DNA from: Corylus avellana
Lineage: Eukaryota > Streptophyta > Magnoliopsida > Fagales > Betulaceae
Reading direction: 5' to 3'
Assembly (NCBI RefSeq): GCF_901000735.1
Contig: NC_081542.1
Coordinates: 47,532,238-47,596,237, forward strand
Length of the DNA stretch: 64,000 bases
Part shown: positions 11,076-22,085 of the stretch, piece after piece
Layout of the letters: every line of letters starts with the position of its first letter
Position numbering within the stretch: the first letter of the stretch is position 1
Translations under genes and position numbers: made by a program
Notes under the pieces: model-generated
Told to the model about the DNA's origin: nothing
Database searches by the model: none
Seen by the model: only the letters and a program-made list of their open reading frames with translations

Positions 11076-11998
11076 GTTTTGTTTTTTACACCCCACCGTA
11101 TAATTATGTTCTATTAGTGTCACTTCTTCATAGAGCACAATATATATTTCTTACTACCCAAGTAACTCTAGATACCATTTCATCATATATTTAATTACAA
11201 GTACTTACAATGAAAGAAATTAAGATAAGATAAAAAGAATACTACTTTGCCTTATCTTCTTTCTTTTTGTTCTTTTTTCTTTTTTATTCAATACGAAAAG
11301 GAGAAAGAGGCTGCGTTTCTTCACAATCAAGTTTTAAACTTGGACATTCACTAGATACATGTTTTCCACAGAGAAAGAGAAATTCTAAAAATTATTATAA
11401 AGAAAAAAATGGATTCGATTCCCTTTTTGAGCCTAATAGATTTGTGCTTCCACTTCGGTAAGCCAATTTTGTTTAAGAGACATCTTGAAATGCATACACA
11501 AATTAAGATGCAATTAAGGGATTAGGGGTGCATGGCCTTAATTTGCATGTCATGTTCCTTTTGGAAGGAAAATTTTGATTCTCACAAGTAACATTTCTAC
11601 AAAATAAACCTAAAATCATTATTTTCAGCAAATTTATTGAGCACCTAGATAAACAATTTATAATTTATATTAATAAAAAAAAATAATATATATGATTTTC
11701 TCTCTTTTTATAGAATAGGAAAAGCAAATACATAAATAATTTTTTTTTAATTAAATATTTATGTTTTTTAGCTAAATATTTATTAAACGGGATGTGAATA
11801 CTTTAAATAAGATACAAAAATGTAGACTTGAATGGCTAGCTCCAAGCATTACAATTTACAATTTGGTATAAACAAAAATTATAACAAATCAAAATAAATT
11901 TGTCCTCATGAAACTACGTGCTTTCAAATTAAAATTATCTCTAACATTCAATTATTAATCTATGAATAACAATAAATAAAATAGTCTCACGAATACAT

Positions 11999-12029
<31 letters not shown>

Positions 12030-13365
12030 TAAAAAAATACTAGGCTAGGGGTGAAGCTAGCATTTGGTGTTAGCTCATGTTTATGAAAATAAATTTCATA
12101 ATTAAAGTGTGAATTAAAATACTAACTAAAAAGTTAAAGAAATGAAAAATGACAACAAAAGAAAGAATGTCGTGCGACTATTTTTATAATGGAGAAGGAA
12201 ATAATAAATCCTTCTTTTCTTGATCTTTCCATTGTGTTTCTTCTTTTGCAATTACCGGCCTTTTCTCTAATTGTGATCTCCACGTATAAATGTGTCGAGC
12301 TACTAGAAAACAAATTGGACTCAAGTCTCTTCTTCTCTCTTGACTACGCATAGGACCACAATTTCTTTTTGTCATTTGCTTTATCTACTAGAGAGACACC
12401 ACGTATTACTACCTTTACCCTTTCTAATTTGCTTTCTTTGCTTTATCTCCCCGCTCTTTTGTGGACCGATCAACAGTAGAGACTTTTGTAATTGGTGTTT
12501 GCTTCTCGTTGACGAATTTTGTTTAGTACTAGGCAATGATTTCTTGCAGCAACCATTTAATAGTGGAAGTTGTTATTATCGCATGTGGCTTTTAACCGAG
12601 CCCTCCTGCTTCGTGTGGTTCTTAGAGAATGTCATATTCTTTTTGGTTCCATTGCCTACGGTTTGTTTTCATTTCCATCTCGATATTGCCTTTTCCGTTT
12701 GTGATTTGTTGTTGGGAGAGCTAATCGATCTCATTTTGTTTGTTTTCTCCTCGGTAGCCATTGTCCCATTATTGAATTATAAAAAAATAAAATAAAATAA
12801 AAAGAATCGTCCAAGCCATGGGTCCCAACCATTTCTTCCTTTATTTTTTGTTTTTTTTGGCCTCTTCTCGGCAACTATTTACACTTTCTTTCCTGGTTTT
12901 ATTATTTTAACTCTTACGAAGACAATTACTTGAAGTAGTATATTATTTAATCTCAAGTTTAGTGATTAAACAATATTTTCTAATTAAATATAAAATACAA
13001 GAATTAGAAGAGACTAAGGAATGATAATGCTCACTTAACTTTTAAGTTATTATCACCCGGCTTGGGCGTATTCCAGCACACAACCACTTAAACACGATGG
13101 AGTTGCACAAATCGCTTCAACTAGAGTTGAATATAAATTCTCTAGTAATTTTGTTGTCCGAAAAAACTCCTATAAAACCTACTCGCCCGCTCCCTCTCGG
13201 GCAACAAATATATGAATATGTAAAAAACTAGACAAATATGAAAACAGCAAACTGTACATTTACCGAGCTAAAAAGTAAGAAAGTCCACAACCCGTGTTCT
13301 ATGTCTAATTATATGTACAAAAGCATTCAATCCTGTAATCCCCCAACCATAAGGGGTCAAACTTT
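11076..13365. other. Intergenic, no gene supported
   Basis: 11090-11400 continues the block duplicated at 16960-17560 (shared phrases such as CACTTCTTCATA and GTTTTCCA.AGAGAAAGAGAAATT). From 11460 on there are A-rich and T-rich runs, with an AAAAT repeat at 12002-12036. An open stretch at 12340-12795 is Phe/Leu-rich and matches no family. The last 150 bp are the 3' flank of the next NHL gene. Confidence 0.45.
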
Positions 13366-13929
13366 CTACCTCCTCCATTTCTTGGAAGTAGGGTGCAGCT
13401 TATTCTTCTTCTTCTTGCCTGAAATCTTCCCATCCTTGCCAACTTGTAGAAGACCTTGCAAGTCTAATTTATGATGCTTACTCTTCTTCCCCCACGTCTT
13501 ATATCGAATCCTAGTCAGTAAACCCACCTTCAATTCTGCTTTTGCATTCGATATTAATGCATTGAGAACAGATTTCCACACTCTTCGATTGCCATCCACA
13601 TAATCAATTATTTGACGAGTTCTTTTCCCACCTTGATGGAAAGCAGGTATTCTTTTCTCTCCCACTGTGTCCTGCCCAAAATAAAATGTGAGAAAAATGT
13701 CATCATAGTATACAGTGGAGTCTGTGTTTGGATTCTCAATTTCAAGATTGTATAAAATGGTGCCGTTTTGACCCTCCTTATTGACTAACGAGGACTGTGG
13801 GATGGAGAAGTCAACAATGGTGTATTGGGGGGGTCTGGGACGTAGGATTAGCCATAGACATAAGGCTAGGATACCCAGGAGGGCTACAACTTGGAGAAGC
13901 CATAAATACAAGTTCTTGGTTTCACACAT
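13366..13929 (-). CDS. NDR1/HIN1-like (LEA_2) membrane protein, subtype A
   Basis: Single exon, 187 aa. One membrane helix (about residues 8-28, LYLWLLQVVALLGILAL) is followed by a PPQYTIVDFSIP junction and an LEA_2 domain that keeps the family NPN motif (EIENPNTDSTVYYDD). The KHHKLDLQGLLQVGKDGKISG segment leads to a strongly basic tail instead of the Cys-Pro-x-Tyr-type ending seen in the 19311 gene. It is the closest relative of the gene at 7530 and of the pseudogene at 8204-8763. I chose the ATG at 13929, just after a CACAAAAAAA leader. An in-frame ATG at 13989 lies only about 10 bp from the TATTTAA box and so probably upstream of the transcription start. Expected location is the plasma membrane with a role in defence or stress; both are inferred from the family only. 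Confidence 0.87.
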   Translation of the reverse strand: MCETKNLYLWLLQVVALLGILALCLWLILRPRPPQYTIVDFSIPQSSLVNKEGQNGTILYNLEIENPNTDSTVYYDDIFLTFYFGQDTVGEKRIPAFHQGGKRTRQIIDYVDGNRRVWKSVLNALISNAKAELKVGLLTRIRYKTWGKKSKHHKLDLQGLLQVGKDGKISGKKKKNKLHPTSKKWRR

Positions 13930-13997
13930 TTTTTTGTGGGAAGAGATGAGGATGAGGGTGTACGTGGCCGGAGAGGAATCACGTTTCATTTTGGGAT

Positions 13998-14004
13998 TAA
14001 ATAT
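13998..14004 (-). promoter_or_regulatory. TATA-like box of NHL gene at 13929
   Basis: Minus-strand TATTTAA lies about 70 bp upstream of the chosen start, at the same relative position as in the 7530 gene. Confidence 0.5.
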
Positions 14005-14167
14005 GGTATGGAAGGATGCCCCTCATTTAAGGGGAATATCATCGGTTGATGCATGTTGCTCAAGTTTGAAGGATTAGGAATTATTCTTTTCTTCTCATGT
14101 GCTTACTTTCTTGCTTTCTCTTAACGCGTATTGAGCCTTCTATCAATAGGGGCGGAATCAGGAACAG

Positions 14168-14296
14168 AATCCTCTCCATTTCAAATAAACTGGATAAGAA
14201 GAGTATTTTTGTCTTTTCACTTTTTGAAGTGATAAAAATACCTCTCCATTATAACTAACTGGATATTATCCAGTTTATTTAAAATTGAGAGAATCC
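14168..14296. mobile_element. Small foldback MITE
   Basis: The left end GAATCCTCTCCATTTCAAAT is the approximate reverse complement of the right end ATTTAAAATTGAGAGAATCC, and both arms carry AAACTGGATA or its complement. The total is about 130 bp with no coding capacity. A diverged relative may lie at about 20160-20255. No clear target-site duplication was found. Confidence 0.55.
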
Positions 14297-15041
14297 AAAT
14301 TCAAATTTTTTTGGGTTGCTAAGGACCCCCAATTAAGGACCCCCAATTATTAATATAAGCTACGTTAATTTTCACATTTTTTAACGTGACTTTTAAAATC
14401 AAAATTAAAAGTGATTCATCCCAAATTCATAACAAAAGTGCGAGAATATATAAAGTTGCGTACATATAGCATTATCCGTGAAAGCTAACACCTTTGTGCC
14501 TGGGGTGTATGGCACTGAAGGAATTGAACCTTAAAATCTGTAGGGAACGCGTGGGGACCTCTCAAGCTTATTCTTATCTGTAGTAATAGAGCCTGGACCA
14601 GTTGGTCAAAGCATCACATACCGGCCAAATTAAGACATGGGTTGAGACAATTAATTCAGAGATACCAAGAAATACATGCAAAATGTTTTGGTTGATAGTC
14701 CACAACTGTCGATTGTAGAATTTTGCTTACATGTCTGTTACAATAGTTCCTAATTATATTAGTAATATGTTTAATTAGTTAACTAAATTGCAAAGATCTA
14801 CCACTAAAGTTTGAAATACTGACAAATGATAAACTACAGAACAAACTACAAAACAGAAGGAAAACAGAACATAAGCCGTGTATGAGTAGTACTTGAAGTT
14901 CGCATGACTTGCTGCTGCTGCGCTGGTTGTCTGCTGTAATATAAGATAAGTATCAAAATAAAGGTTTGAGTTGACAGAATTTATTAAACAAGAAGAGAGA
15001 AGAAAAAAGAAAATCAAGTTTGAGTACCCCAAAACAAAACT
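14297..15041. other. Intergenic, no gene seen
   Basis: AT-rich spacer between two NHL genes. The part from about 14780 is probably 3' flank of the 15638 gene. No RNA gene or repeat boundary is recognised. Confidence 0.4.
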
Positions 15042-15638
15042 TTAACATAGAAATTTTTGTAGCTTTATATTCTTCTCTCCTGAAATCCTCCCATCTGAAC
15101 CAACCGGCACATGAGCTTGATTATACATCCGGTGATGCTTTGTTGTGTGACCGAGTATCTTATATTTGACAACGTTTTCCAAGCAAACCCTCAACCCTGT
15201 TGTCGAATTTGTAACTCCTTTCCACAACCGTTTGTCAGCATTCACAGGCACTTCATATATTGTGGCTTTTTTGTAGCCTTGGTAGAAAGCCGGCAGGGTT
15301 TGGGAGCCGATGACAGCATGGCGGTAATATAAGGTTATGTTGATATTATTGTAGAAGATGCCCATCTTTTTGTTGGGGTTTGAGAATTCGAGATTCAAGA
15401 GAATAGAGGTGTTTCCGGCGTGGAGTGAAGTAGAATTCCGACCATCTAACGCCGGAATATAGGCGTCGGTGATGGTGTATATTGGACTCCTTGGAGTTAG
15501 ACATAGCAATATTGCCGCCGAGGAAAATCCTATCACGACTACAACTTGGAGAAACCATAAACACAAAGAAGATTTAGGTTCTTCGGGGGATTGTTGAGGA
15601 ATAGGTATAGATTTGGAGGAATTTTCGAGATCAGCCAT
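15042..15638 (-). CDS. NDR1/HIN1-like (LEA_2) membrane protein, subtype B
   Basis: Single exon, 198 aa. A Ser/Pro/Glu-rich N-terminus of about 28 residues precedes a membrane helix (SLCLWFLQVVVVIGFSSAAILLCL). After it come the junction SPIYTITDAYIPAL, several N-glycosylation sites, the NPNKKMGIFYNNI motif that marks the NHL family, and a VGSDGRISG segment near the C-terminus. It differs clearly from the subtype A neighbours in sequence and lacks their long basic tail. I chose the ATG at 15638 because the relic at 10275 starts at the equivalent Met; an in-frame ATG at 15653 is possible. A TATATATAA box lies about 65 bp upstream. Plasma-membrane location and a stress or defence role are inferred from the family. 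Confidence 0.85.
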   Translation of the reverse strand: MADLENSSKSIPIPQQSPEEPKSSLCLWFLQVVVVIGFSSAAILLCLTPRSPIYTITDAYIPALDGRNSTSLHAGNTSILLNLEFSNPNKKMGIFYNNINITLYYRHAVIGSQTLPAFYQGYKKATIYEVPVNADKRLWKGVTNSTTGLRVCLENVVKYKILGHTTKHHRMYNQAHVPVGSDGRISGEKNIKLQKFLC

Positions 15639-15700
15639 GTTGGAAAAGTGCAATTTTCGAGGAGTTGATCATGGAACATTCTCTTCTAGGATTGTTGGAT

Positions 15701-15709
15701 TATATATAA
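15701..15709 (-). promoter_or_regulatory. TATA box of NHL gene at 15638
   Basis: Minus-strand TTATATATA lies about 65 bp upstream of the start codon. The relic copy retains an equivalent TATATA near 10335. Confidence 0.55.
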
Positions 15710-15886
15710 CAGGGGGCTGATTTTTTTTTTTTTTTTGGTTGTTGTGTTCTATGGAAAATATTTGGGCTACTACTGCACTTTTTACTATAATTTTCTTAAA
15801 AACTTCCATCTCAGGTTTCTTTTATGAATGTCACATGATGTGATGTGATGTGATTAAGCAACAAAATTTAACAAATATATATATAT

Positions 15887-16488
15887 AAATTTAGGGTTAA
15901 ATATTATTATAGTACTTGTAGTGTGCATCAAAATCAAATAACCATTTGAGTTTTCAAAAATATTGCAAATGGTACATGTGGTAAGCTAATAAACTCACTT
16001 GGTACCTCTATTAAGATTCCGTTAAATTTTTTAACGAAACGCCATATCACCCTTAGATGTGGGCACCATGTGACGTGGTACTTGGATTTTTGGGTGCCAC
16101 ATCATATTTTATTTTATTTATTTTTTAAATGCAAAAAAAAAAAAAAAAACAAAACAAAAACAAAAAACAAAAACAAAAAACAAAAAACAAAAAACGCGCT
16201 AGGGTGGCCGGCCACCCCCGCGTTTTTTTTTTTCCTTTTTTTTGGATTTTTTTTTTCAAAAAATAAAATATGATGTGGCACCCAAAAATTCAGGTACCAT
16301 GCCACGTGGCGCCCATGTGTAAGGGTGATGTGGCGTTCCATCAAAAAACTTAACGGAATCTTGACAGAAGTATCAAGTAGGTTTATTAGCTTACCACATG
16401 TACCATTTACGATATTTTTTAAAACTCAGGTAGCTATTTGATTTTGGTACAAACCACAGATAGTGAAATAGTATTTAACCCTAAATTT
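15887..16488. mobile_element. Long foldback element (about 600 bp)
   Basis: The left arm (15887-16130) and right arm (16245-16488) are near reverse complements along their whole length. They start with AAATTTAGGGTTAAATA and its complement and include matching ATGTGGCACCCA and GGTACATGTGGTAAGCTAATA blocks. The centre is a homopolymer-rich A/T stretch around a GGGTGGCCGGCCACCCC palindrome. No ORF for a transposase exists, so this is a non-autonomous foldback or MULE-type element. It sits in the upstream region of the 15638 gene. Confidence 0.7.
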
Positions 16489-17146
16489 TACATTATTTAA
16501 TAATTGACATTATAAATGCCGAGTAAATTGCCATTATAATAGAACTTATAGTAAAAGTTATAATTCCTCCAATAACATTCCTTTTAAATGTTTACATTTA
16601 GTTGAATTTTATGGACATGCATAACCCAATAGCAGTGATTGAAACTTGTTGTGCACCATATTAAGCAAGGAGGTCGATTGGGTTCGTTTAGTCATGCTTT
16701 TTAAATGCTTTTTAGTTTTGATGTGACATAAAAAGTTAAAAGTTATTTGAAGTGTTTTGTGAATATTTTGTGTTAAGTTATTAATTAATATTTTTATTAA
16801 AAAGCAAAAAGGCAGTCCTACTCCTACAAAGTGTTTGCCACATGAGCAAACTATTTTTTGGAAGAAAAGAACTTCTTTCAACTTTTTAAGACACTTTACA
16901 GGTGGGTCTTTGGTCGAGAAGTAAACATTTTAAAGCACCATATAGTTCACGTATTGGTATATAATTGTCTGTTTTAGTGTTACTTCTTCATAAAAGACAA
17001 GCTTTCTTACAACCCAAGAAACTATAGATCGATATGTACCATTTCATAATATGTAATTACAGGTTAGAATGAAGAAGCTTTTAGTGCACAACCTGCAGCT
17101 AGAAGATGAAAAGCATATGACAAAAGAAAAAAAAAAAAAAAAGTTA
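16489..17146. other. Intergenic, duplicated flank
   Basis: Parts (about 16640 and 16965-17070) resemble 10400-10435 and 11095-11230, the flank of the relic copy. No gene is seen. Confidence 0.45.
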
Positions 17147-17382
17147 AAAGAAAAGCATTTTGCTTTACTTTCTCTTTTAAATAGCTTTAAGTACTCATAA
17201 AACAGAGATCAATAGTTCGAATCTCCCTCCTCCTTATTGTGTGGACATGTAAAAAAAAAAAAAAAAGCATTTTGTCTTACCTTCTCTTTTAAATAGCTTT
17301 AAGCACACATGAAGCGAAGGTCATTAGTTCAAATCCCCCTCCTTCCTATTGTGCGGGCATGTAAAAAAAAAAAAAAAGCTTT
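17147..17382. repeat. Tandem SINE-like tail repeats
   Basis: Two consecutive units of about 115-120 bp each carry CTTTCTCTTTTAAATAGCTTTAAG or a close variant (first 20 bases nearly identical), then a B-box-like AGTTCGAATC or AGTTCAAATC, CCCTCCT, a TGTG.GG.CATGT phrase and a run of A. A third partial start follows at about 17378. The A-tails and B-box-like core point to SINE-derived sequence amplified in tandem. Confidence 0.5.
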
Positions 17383-18624
17383 AAGCACTCAAATAGATAA
17401 AAACAAATCAGTCTTTTCATCAGTTGATCAGGTCAATATACCACTACTTTAGGAGTTACTTCTCTTCACAATGAAGTTTTTAGACCTTATACCATTTGTT
17501 ACTCAGAATAAGCTGGTACTTTTACTAGATATGTTTTCCATAGAGAAAGAGAAATTATATCCAAAAAAAATTATTATTATTAAAAAAAAAAAATGCTATA
17601 TACTCTTCTTGGTGTGATTCAGGAATATATTTATGGTTTCAACTTGCATAAAACACTTTACCAAAATTTTCACTGAAAAAATTACTTTAATGTATTAGCA
17701 CTACTGCTGATCACAATAGTACACCAAGCAATTACAATGAAAAATGTAATACAATTATTATAGAAAGTAGATTCACCTTTTCAAGCCCCCTCCCCACTCT
17801 ATAGAAAAGAAGTGTGAATGATGAAAAGTTGTGATATTAGCAATATATATAGTGGCCGGATTGATTGTGGAATTATGATGAAAAGCCCCCTCCCTACGTA
17901 CACTATAAGTGGAATTATAGAAACCCATACCGAAGAATTTTATTATCGTTGTATAGTTTCAAAGATCAATGAAAAAAGAAAAACAAGAAACACATAACGT
18001 AACTTGCTCTTTATCTCTCTTCCCACAAAACTGTCAAATTTACTTTTTTATGTAATTATTGATAGAGTAATGCTAAAAATCACAGTTTCATGTTCAATCA
18101 ACTAACCTTTGGATCAATTATTGTTTAAAAAAATAATAGTTGATTAGGACTGCTGTCACATTGCATTAATTATAAAATAATTGTAAGATAAAAATATAGT
18201 ATATAACATTACTCCTATAATTAAATTTGCAACTGCGAAATCTCATGCTCTTCCATTTTTACAAAAGAATTCGTACATGACCATATATGTACCATACACA
18301 ATTACACTTACATACAAAAATATGGCCATATATATACCACCAAATCAAGATTCAATAGTCTTAAAGGCTTTTGGATCAATGGTAAAATCCTTAAAAATTG
18401 GTGTTAGAGCAAACATTCAAATAGGGTCGCAGTAATTAAGTGTTTAATCTAATTAGTATCCAACAATTCTAAGAGTTTTAATCAATAATTAAGCCCTTAA
18501 CAATCACAAATCAAATTTAATCCCAATAAACAAATCCAAAAGAAACATAAGAATTACAAATGGGGATAAAAAAAAAAAAAAAAGAAAGGAAAATGCATGA
18601 AACCCCTCGTTCATCACATAAACA
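17383..18624. other. Intergenic, no gene seen
   Basis: AT-rich. 17455-17560 is the distal end of the block shared with 11300-11400. 18540-18590 holds an A-run. The last part is the 3' flank of the next NHL gene. Confidence 0.4.
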
Positions 18625-19311
18625 TCAAGTGAAATAAACAGGGCATCTCTTGTCTTTAAAAATTGGCAAGATGGCACCGTCAGGGCCCACCGAAGCATCA
18701 CAATTGGCGTGGGCCCGATGGTGCTTGCTGCCCCACCATTTGATCTTAAATCGTATGGTCGAGCTTATTTCTAGACGAAACGCCACCTTCCCAGCCGCAC
18801 GATCATTCATGAACTCTGTCCAACGCCGGCTATTCACCGTTAGCGCTTTCCCAGTCAGTACATCTGCAACCACAGTAGTATTCTTGGGCTCCTGATAGAA
18901 CGGATACAGTAACTGCTCTTGCCCGACCAGCTGATCCTTATAATAAACCGACCCGTCCATAGAATCATAGTAAATCCCAATTTTTTGGTTCGCGTTCCGG
19001 GCCGTCACATTAAATGCTATCTGGGCATTCTCAAAGCCGGTTGCTTGGTCCAAACCCGGAATCGAAAAATCATGGATATGAAATCTCGGGCGGTGTGGGC
19101 GTAAACTAAGCCATAGTACGAAAGCAATAATACCAACAAGAAGCAGAAGACTCAAGAAAATGGCACACATCGTCTTGAAGACCCGGGTTGTGAGGCTTTC
19201 ACGGACCCGGTGAGCAAATTCACGGGCGGTGTGGTGGCGTTTTATGGGTCGGGGCCCCTGGGTTGACTGGGTAGGTAAGCGGCCGGAGGTGTCCATATTT
19301 TTTCCCGGCAA
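18625..19311 (-). CDS. NDR1/HIN1-like (LEA_2) protein, divergent longer member
   Basis: Single exon, 228 aa. A basic cytoplasmic N-terminus of about 45 residues is followed by one helix (about 47-70, MCAIFLSLLLLVGIIAFVLWLSL) and the RPHRPRFHIHDFSIPGL junction. The LEA_2 domain has NANQKIGIYYD at the family NPN position, and the ending CDASVGPDGAILPIFKDKRC is the standard one for NHL proteins. It is more typical of the wider NHL family than its neighbours and is richer in GC, so it is probably the older member of the cluster. Likely a plasma-membrane protein, inferred from the family. A TATATAAA box lies about 60 bp upstream. A second in-frame ATG at 19296 is an alternative start. Confidence 0.9.
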   Translation of the reverse strand: MPGKNMDTSGRLPTQSTQGPRPIKRHHTAREFAHRVRESLTTRVFKTMCAIFLSLLLLVGIIAFVLWLSLRPHRPRFHIHDFSIPGLDQATGFENAQIAFNVTARNANQKIGIYYDSMDGSVYYKDQLVGQEQLLYPFYQEPKNTTVVADVLTGKALTVNSRRWTEFMNDRAAGKVAFRLEISSTIRFKIKWWGSKHHRAHANCDASVGPDGAILPIFKDKRCPVYFT

Positions 19312-19369
19312 GAAATGGGGAGATTTTTCTAGGGAGATGTTGATGAACAGCGGTGTCTACTGGGTGTGT

Positions 19370-19378
19370 TTTATATAT
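19370..19378 (-). promoter_or_regulatory. TATA box of NHL gene at 19311
   Basis: Minus-strand ATATATAAA lies about 60 bp upstream of the start codon. Confidence 0.5.
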
Positions 19379-21379
19379 GGAGGAAGGTGGCGGAAGAGAG
19401 TAATGTTTTGGAATTGGTTCTTTTGCATTGAGAAAGGAAGGAATAATAGCAGCTCATTGTTCATATATATATGGTTCAATTCTTTTTCTCTAACTACGAG
19501 AATAAGGTATAAAGGTTTCCTACGGTGTGAGGAAAGTGGAAAGTAAATATACCAGAATATGGTTTCGTGTACCTGCTTCCAATACTTCATAAGAAGCTTT
19601 TGATTTCTTCTATTTTCAATATTTCGTCCTTTCATGTACCCGTATACCCGTATATATATATTAAACTTCTAATTAATGAATATTTTATGCTAAGAAACAG
19701 GTGGGCAACAAGCTTCTTAAATGGCGACAGATCGAAGCGATATCGTTTGGAGTTTCAAGGCTCATTATGTGAAATGAAAGAAAAATTATGGAGACAATGT
19801 TGGAGTACTTAATTCATAACTCTTTTATTATTTATTATAAAAACTTAATCTAATAAAAAATATTAGATTTAATCATCAATTAATATTTTAACATGTTACT
19901 CTAGTTTTGGTAAACTTATAGAATGAAGTATATTTTAATGAGTAATGCTAAAACTCCTATTTTTATCTTCCAAGTTTTCATCAATGTTGACGTAGTAGTT
20001 TTAATTAACTCTTAACTTTTTTTTTTCTTTTAACAAGAACTTGTCTAAAGATTGGTCGGAACCATCACCAAAATTTTTTGTATAAAAATGTGGGTTTGTG
20101 GGATTTGATCATTTCTGGTTTATTTGAACGGAAGAGTATCAAATTAATTATATTTGATGAGTAATTTTATTTTGTTATTTTTTTAGAGGATAAAAATACT
20201 CCTAAAATATAACTAGTTGTATATTTTCTAATTCATTAAACTTGAAAGGATCCTAATTCATGCCCACCTCATTACGGTGGGAGTGCTTGAAGAAGAAGCT
20301 GTTGCATATCAATTGGATCATATCACATCTGGATTAGATTAAAGCCTAATGTGTTGTGTAAAGAAATTCCGTATAAGGCCATAATTAGGTGTCGAGCTAG
20401 AAGTCTTAGATTTAGGGATGGGCTTCGGCTTGGGCTTGGGCTGTAAGCCTTAACCGGATCGGATCTTGTGTGGACAAATATAAACACTGTTCAGTGTTCA
20501 TGGTGTTTTTTGGTCGAGTGACCTGTTCATCTCCACCTCCGGTGACACATCTTCTTCCATGATGGGTGGGTTAAGGCGACGGTCCCATATTCTTGGCAAC
20601 TAACAAGGAGGTGGAGGTGGAGGTGGTCCCGCCATGACCCCCCTCAACATCCACGTCCGTAGGGATGGAGGGTCCCCTGCAATCTACCCCAGCGTGAGAT
20701 CGAGTCAGAGAGAATAGGTCGCAGGGGACTCTCCCGCCCTTGCGACAACCTCCACATGGTGAAGGTCCCTGCGAGCAACCTCCGAGAGGGTGGAGTGAGT
20801 CATTGAAGAACCCTACTACAACATGTAGAGTGGATTTTACCCAATGGCAATAATTCTTTTAATTTTGTTGACGTTAAATAGTGGATTTTACCCAAATTGA
20901 GGATCTTTCCCATAATCCGGATGGAAGAGAGAAAATGAATCCTATTAAAATGCTATCTAAAGCATATGCAAGAGAATTGGCTCATGTGACACCTTAGTCA
21001 CATAACAAGCAAGTTGCAAAAACAGGACAAGTGGGTTGCCGTAGGTAATGGGTTTTGTTCTTTTTTGCTTTCTTTTGCTTGCTAGCATGTTATTAACGTC
21101 GATTGCGGGGAGGGGATCATATATATCTAACAAACTTGTTGAAACAGCAATTGACTTTAATCAGATCATAGGCATGTGCTTAATTTGCTCATTCACAAAA
21201 AAGATCAGTCTTGGCATTAGTGAAATGAATACTTAAAGCATAGTCTATGTTTAAGTTTATGACAGCTGCATGGATCAAATAGAAACTGAAAGTTATGCTG
21301 ACTTCAATTCATAGCAGACAATCATCCATCTATCTTAAGTTAACAAGAAACAGATCTGACAGTTATTAATTAAGTTGGG
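19379..21379. other. Intergenic, no gene supported
   Basis: AT-rich except for a GC-richer block at 20430-20820 with GGAGGTGGAGGTGGAGGTGG-type repeats and no long open frame. 20160-20255 looks like a diverged copy of the small foldback element at 14168-14296. Confidence 0.4.
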
Positions 21380-21601
21380 TTTAATAGGCTGTGCAAATAT
21401 CCCTGTTGTAAATTCCGTAGGAAAAAAATTGTTGTTGTTTTTAGGGAGGGCTTGTTTAGTTGTGGACATTGTGGTACTGCCCTGTTTGTTGGGTTGGGTT
21501 TTTCTTGGGTTCTGCTGTCAAATTGAACCTGCAAGTTCTGCCCCTGTTGATCAATATTTGTTGTTCTGTAATAAAATTGCTCATTCACAAAAAGAAAAAA
21601 A
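21380..21601 (+). mobile_element. Possible 3' end of a LINE-type retroelement
   Basis: A T/G-rich stretch ends in TAATAAAATTGCTCATTCAC followed by an A-rich tail, resembling the 3' untranslated end of plant LINEs. No reverse transcriptase frame precedes it. The phrase TTTGCTCATTCACAAAAA also occurs at about 21186-21202, so the end may be duplicated. Confidence 0.25.
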
Positions 21602-21769
21602 ATGGTATCTAAATGCTGTTAATTTATCAAATTTCCATAAATTCACTTAAAATGGAGAGTGACCAAGATTAGATTTTACATATATCTAATGATTTATATG
21701 GTCAAGATTAGATTTTACATATATCTATATATGTTATCATATGATAAGGCTCATGTGCATGCTTAAATC

Positions 21770-22085
21770 ATATTCTAACACTACCCCTTATAAAGTGAGT
21801 CACAAGAATATTTAATTGAAATGAGAGATAAATAATGTAGACAAGGTTCGAGCTTAAGGCATTTGCTCCTACACCACATGTTAAATAATCATTTGTCCAA
21901 AAAGCTTATAAAATTGTGAATTTAATCATTTAATTAATATTCTAACATCCTATTAAGTGTGAACTCAAGCTCCAGCTTAATAAAGGAGTCTTAAAAATAG
22001 AAGGTGAGTAACTGAAATAATGTTAGAACTTAGGATATATTGCTCTAATATCATGTTAAATTGTCACTTATTTCAAAAGTTAATT
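21770..22085. repeat. Dispersed repeat family, copy 1
   Basis: It contains phrases such as GAATTTAATCATTTAATTAA, TCTAATATCATGTTAAATTG and GTTCGAGCTTAAGG. These recur in another order and with substitutions at 24235-24500. Both copies flank the peroxidase gene. Family identity is not recognised. Confidence 0.4.

Noticed and set aside
12340..12795. 151-codon plus-strand frame
   Set aside because: Phe/Leu/Cys-rich translation from T-rich DNA, no similarity to known families, no promoter or splice context.
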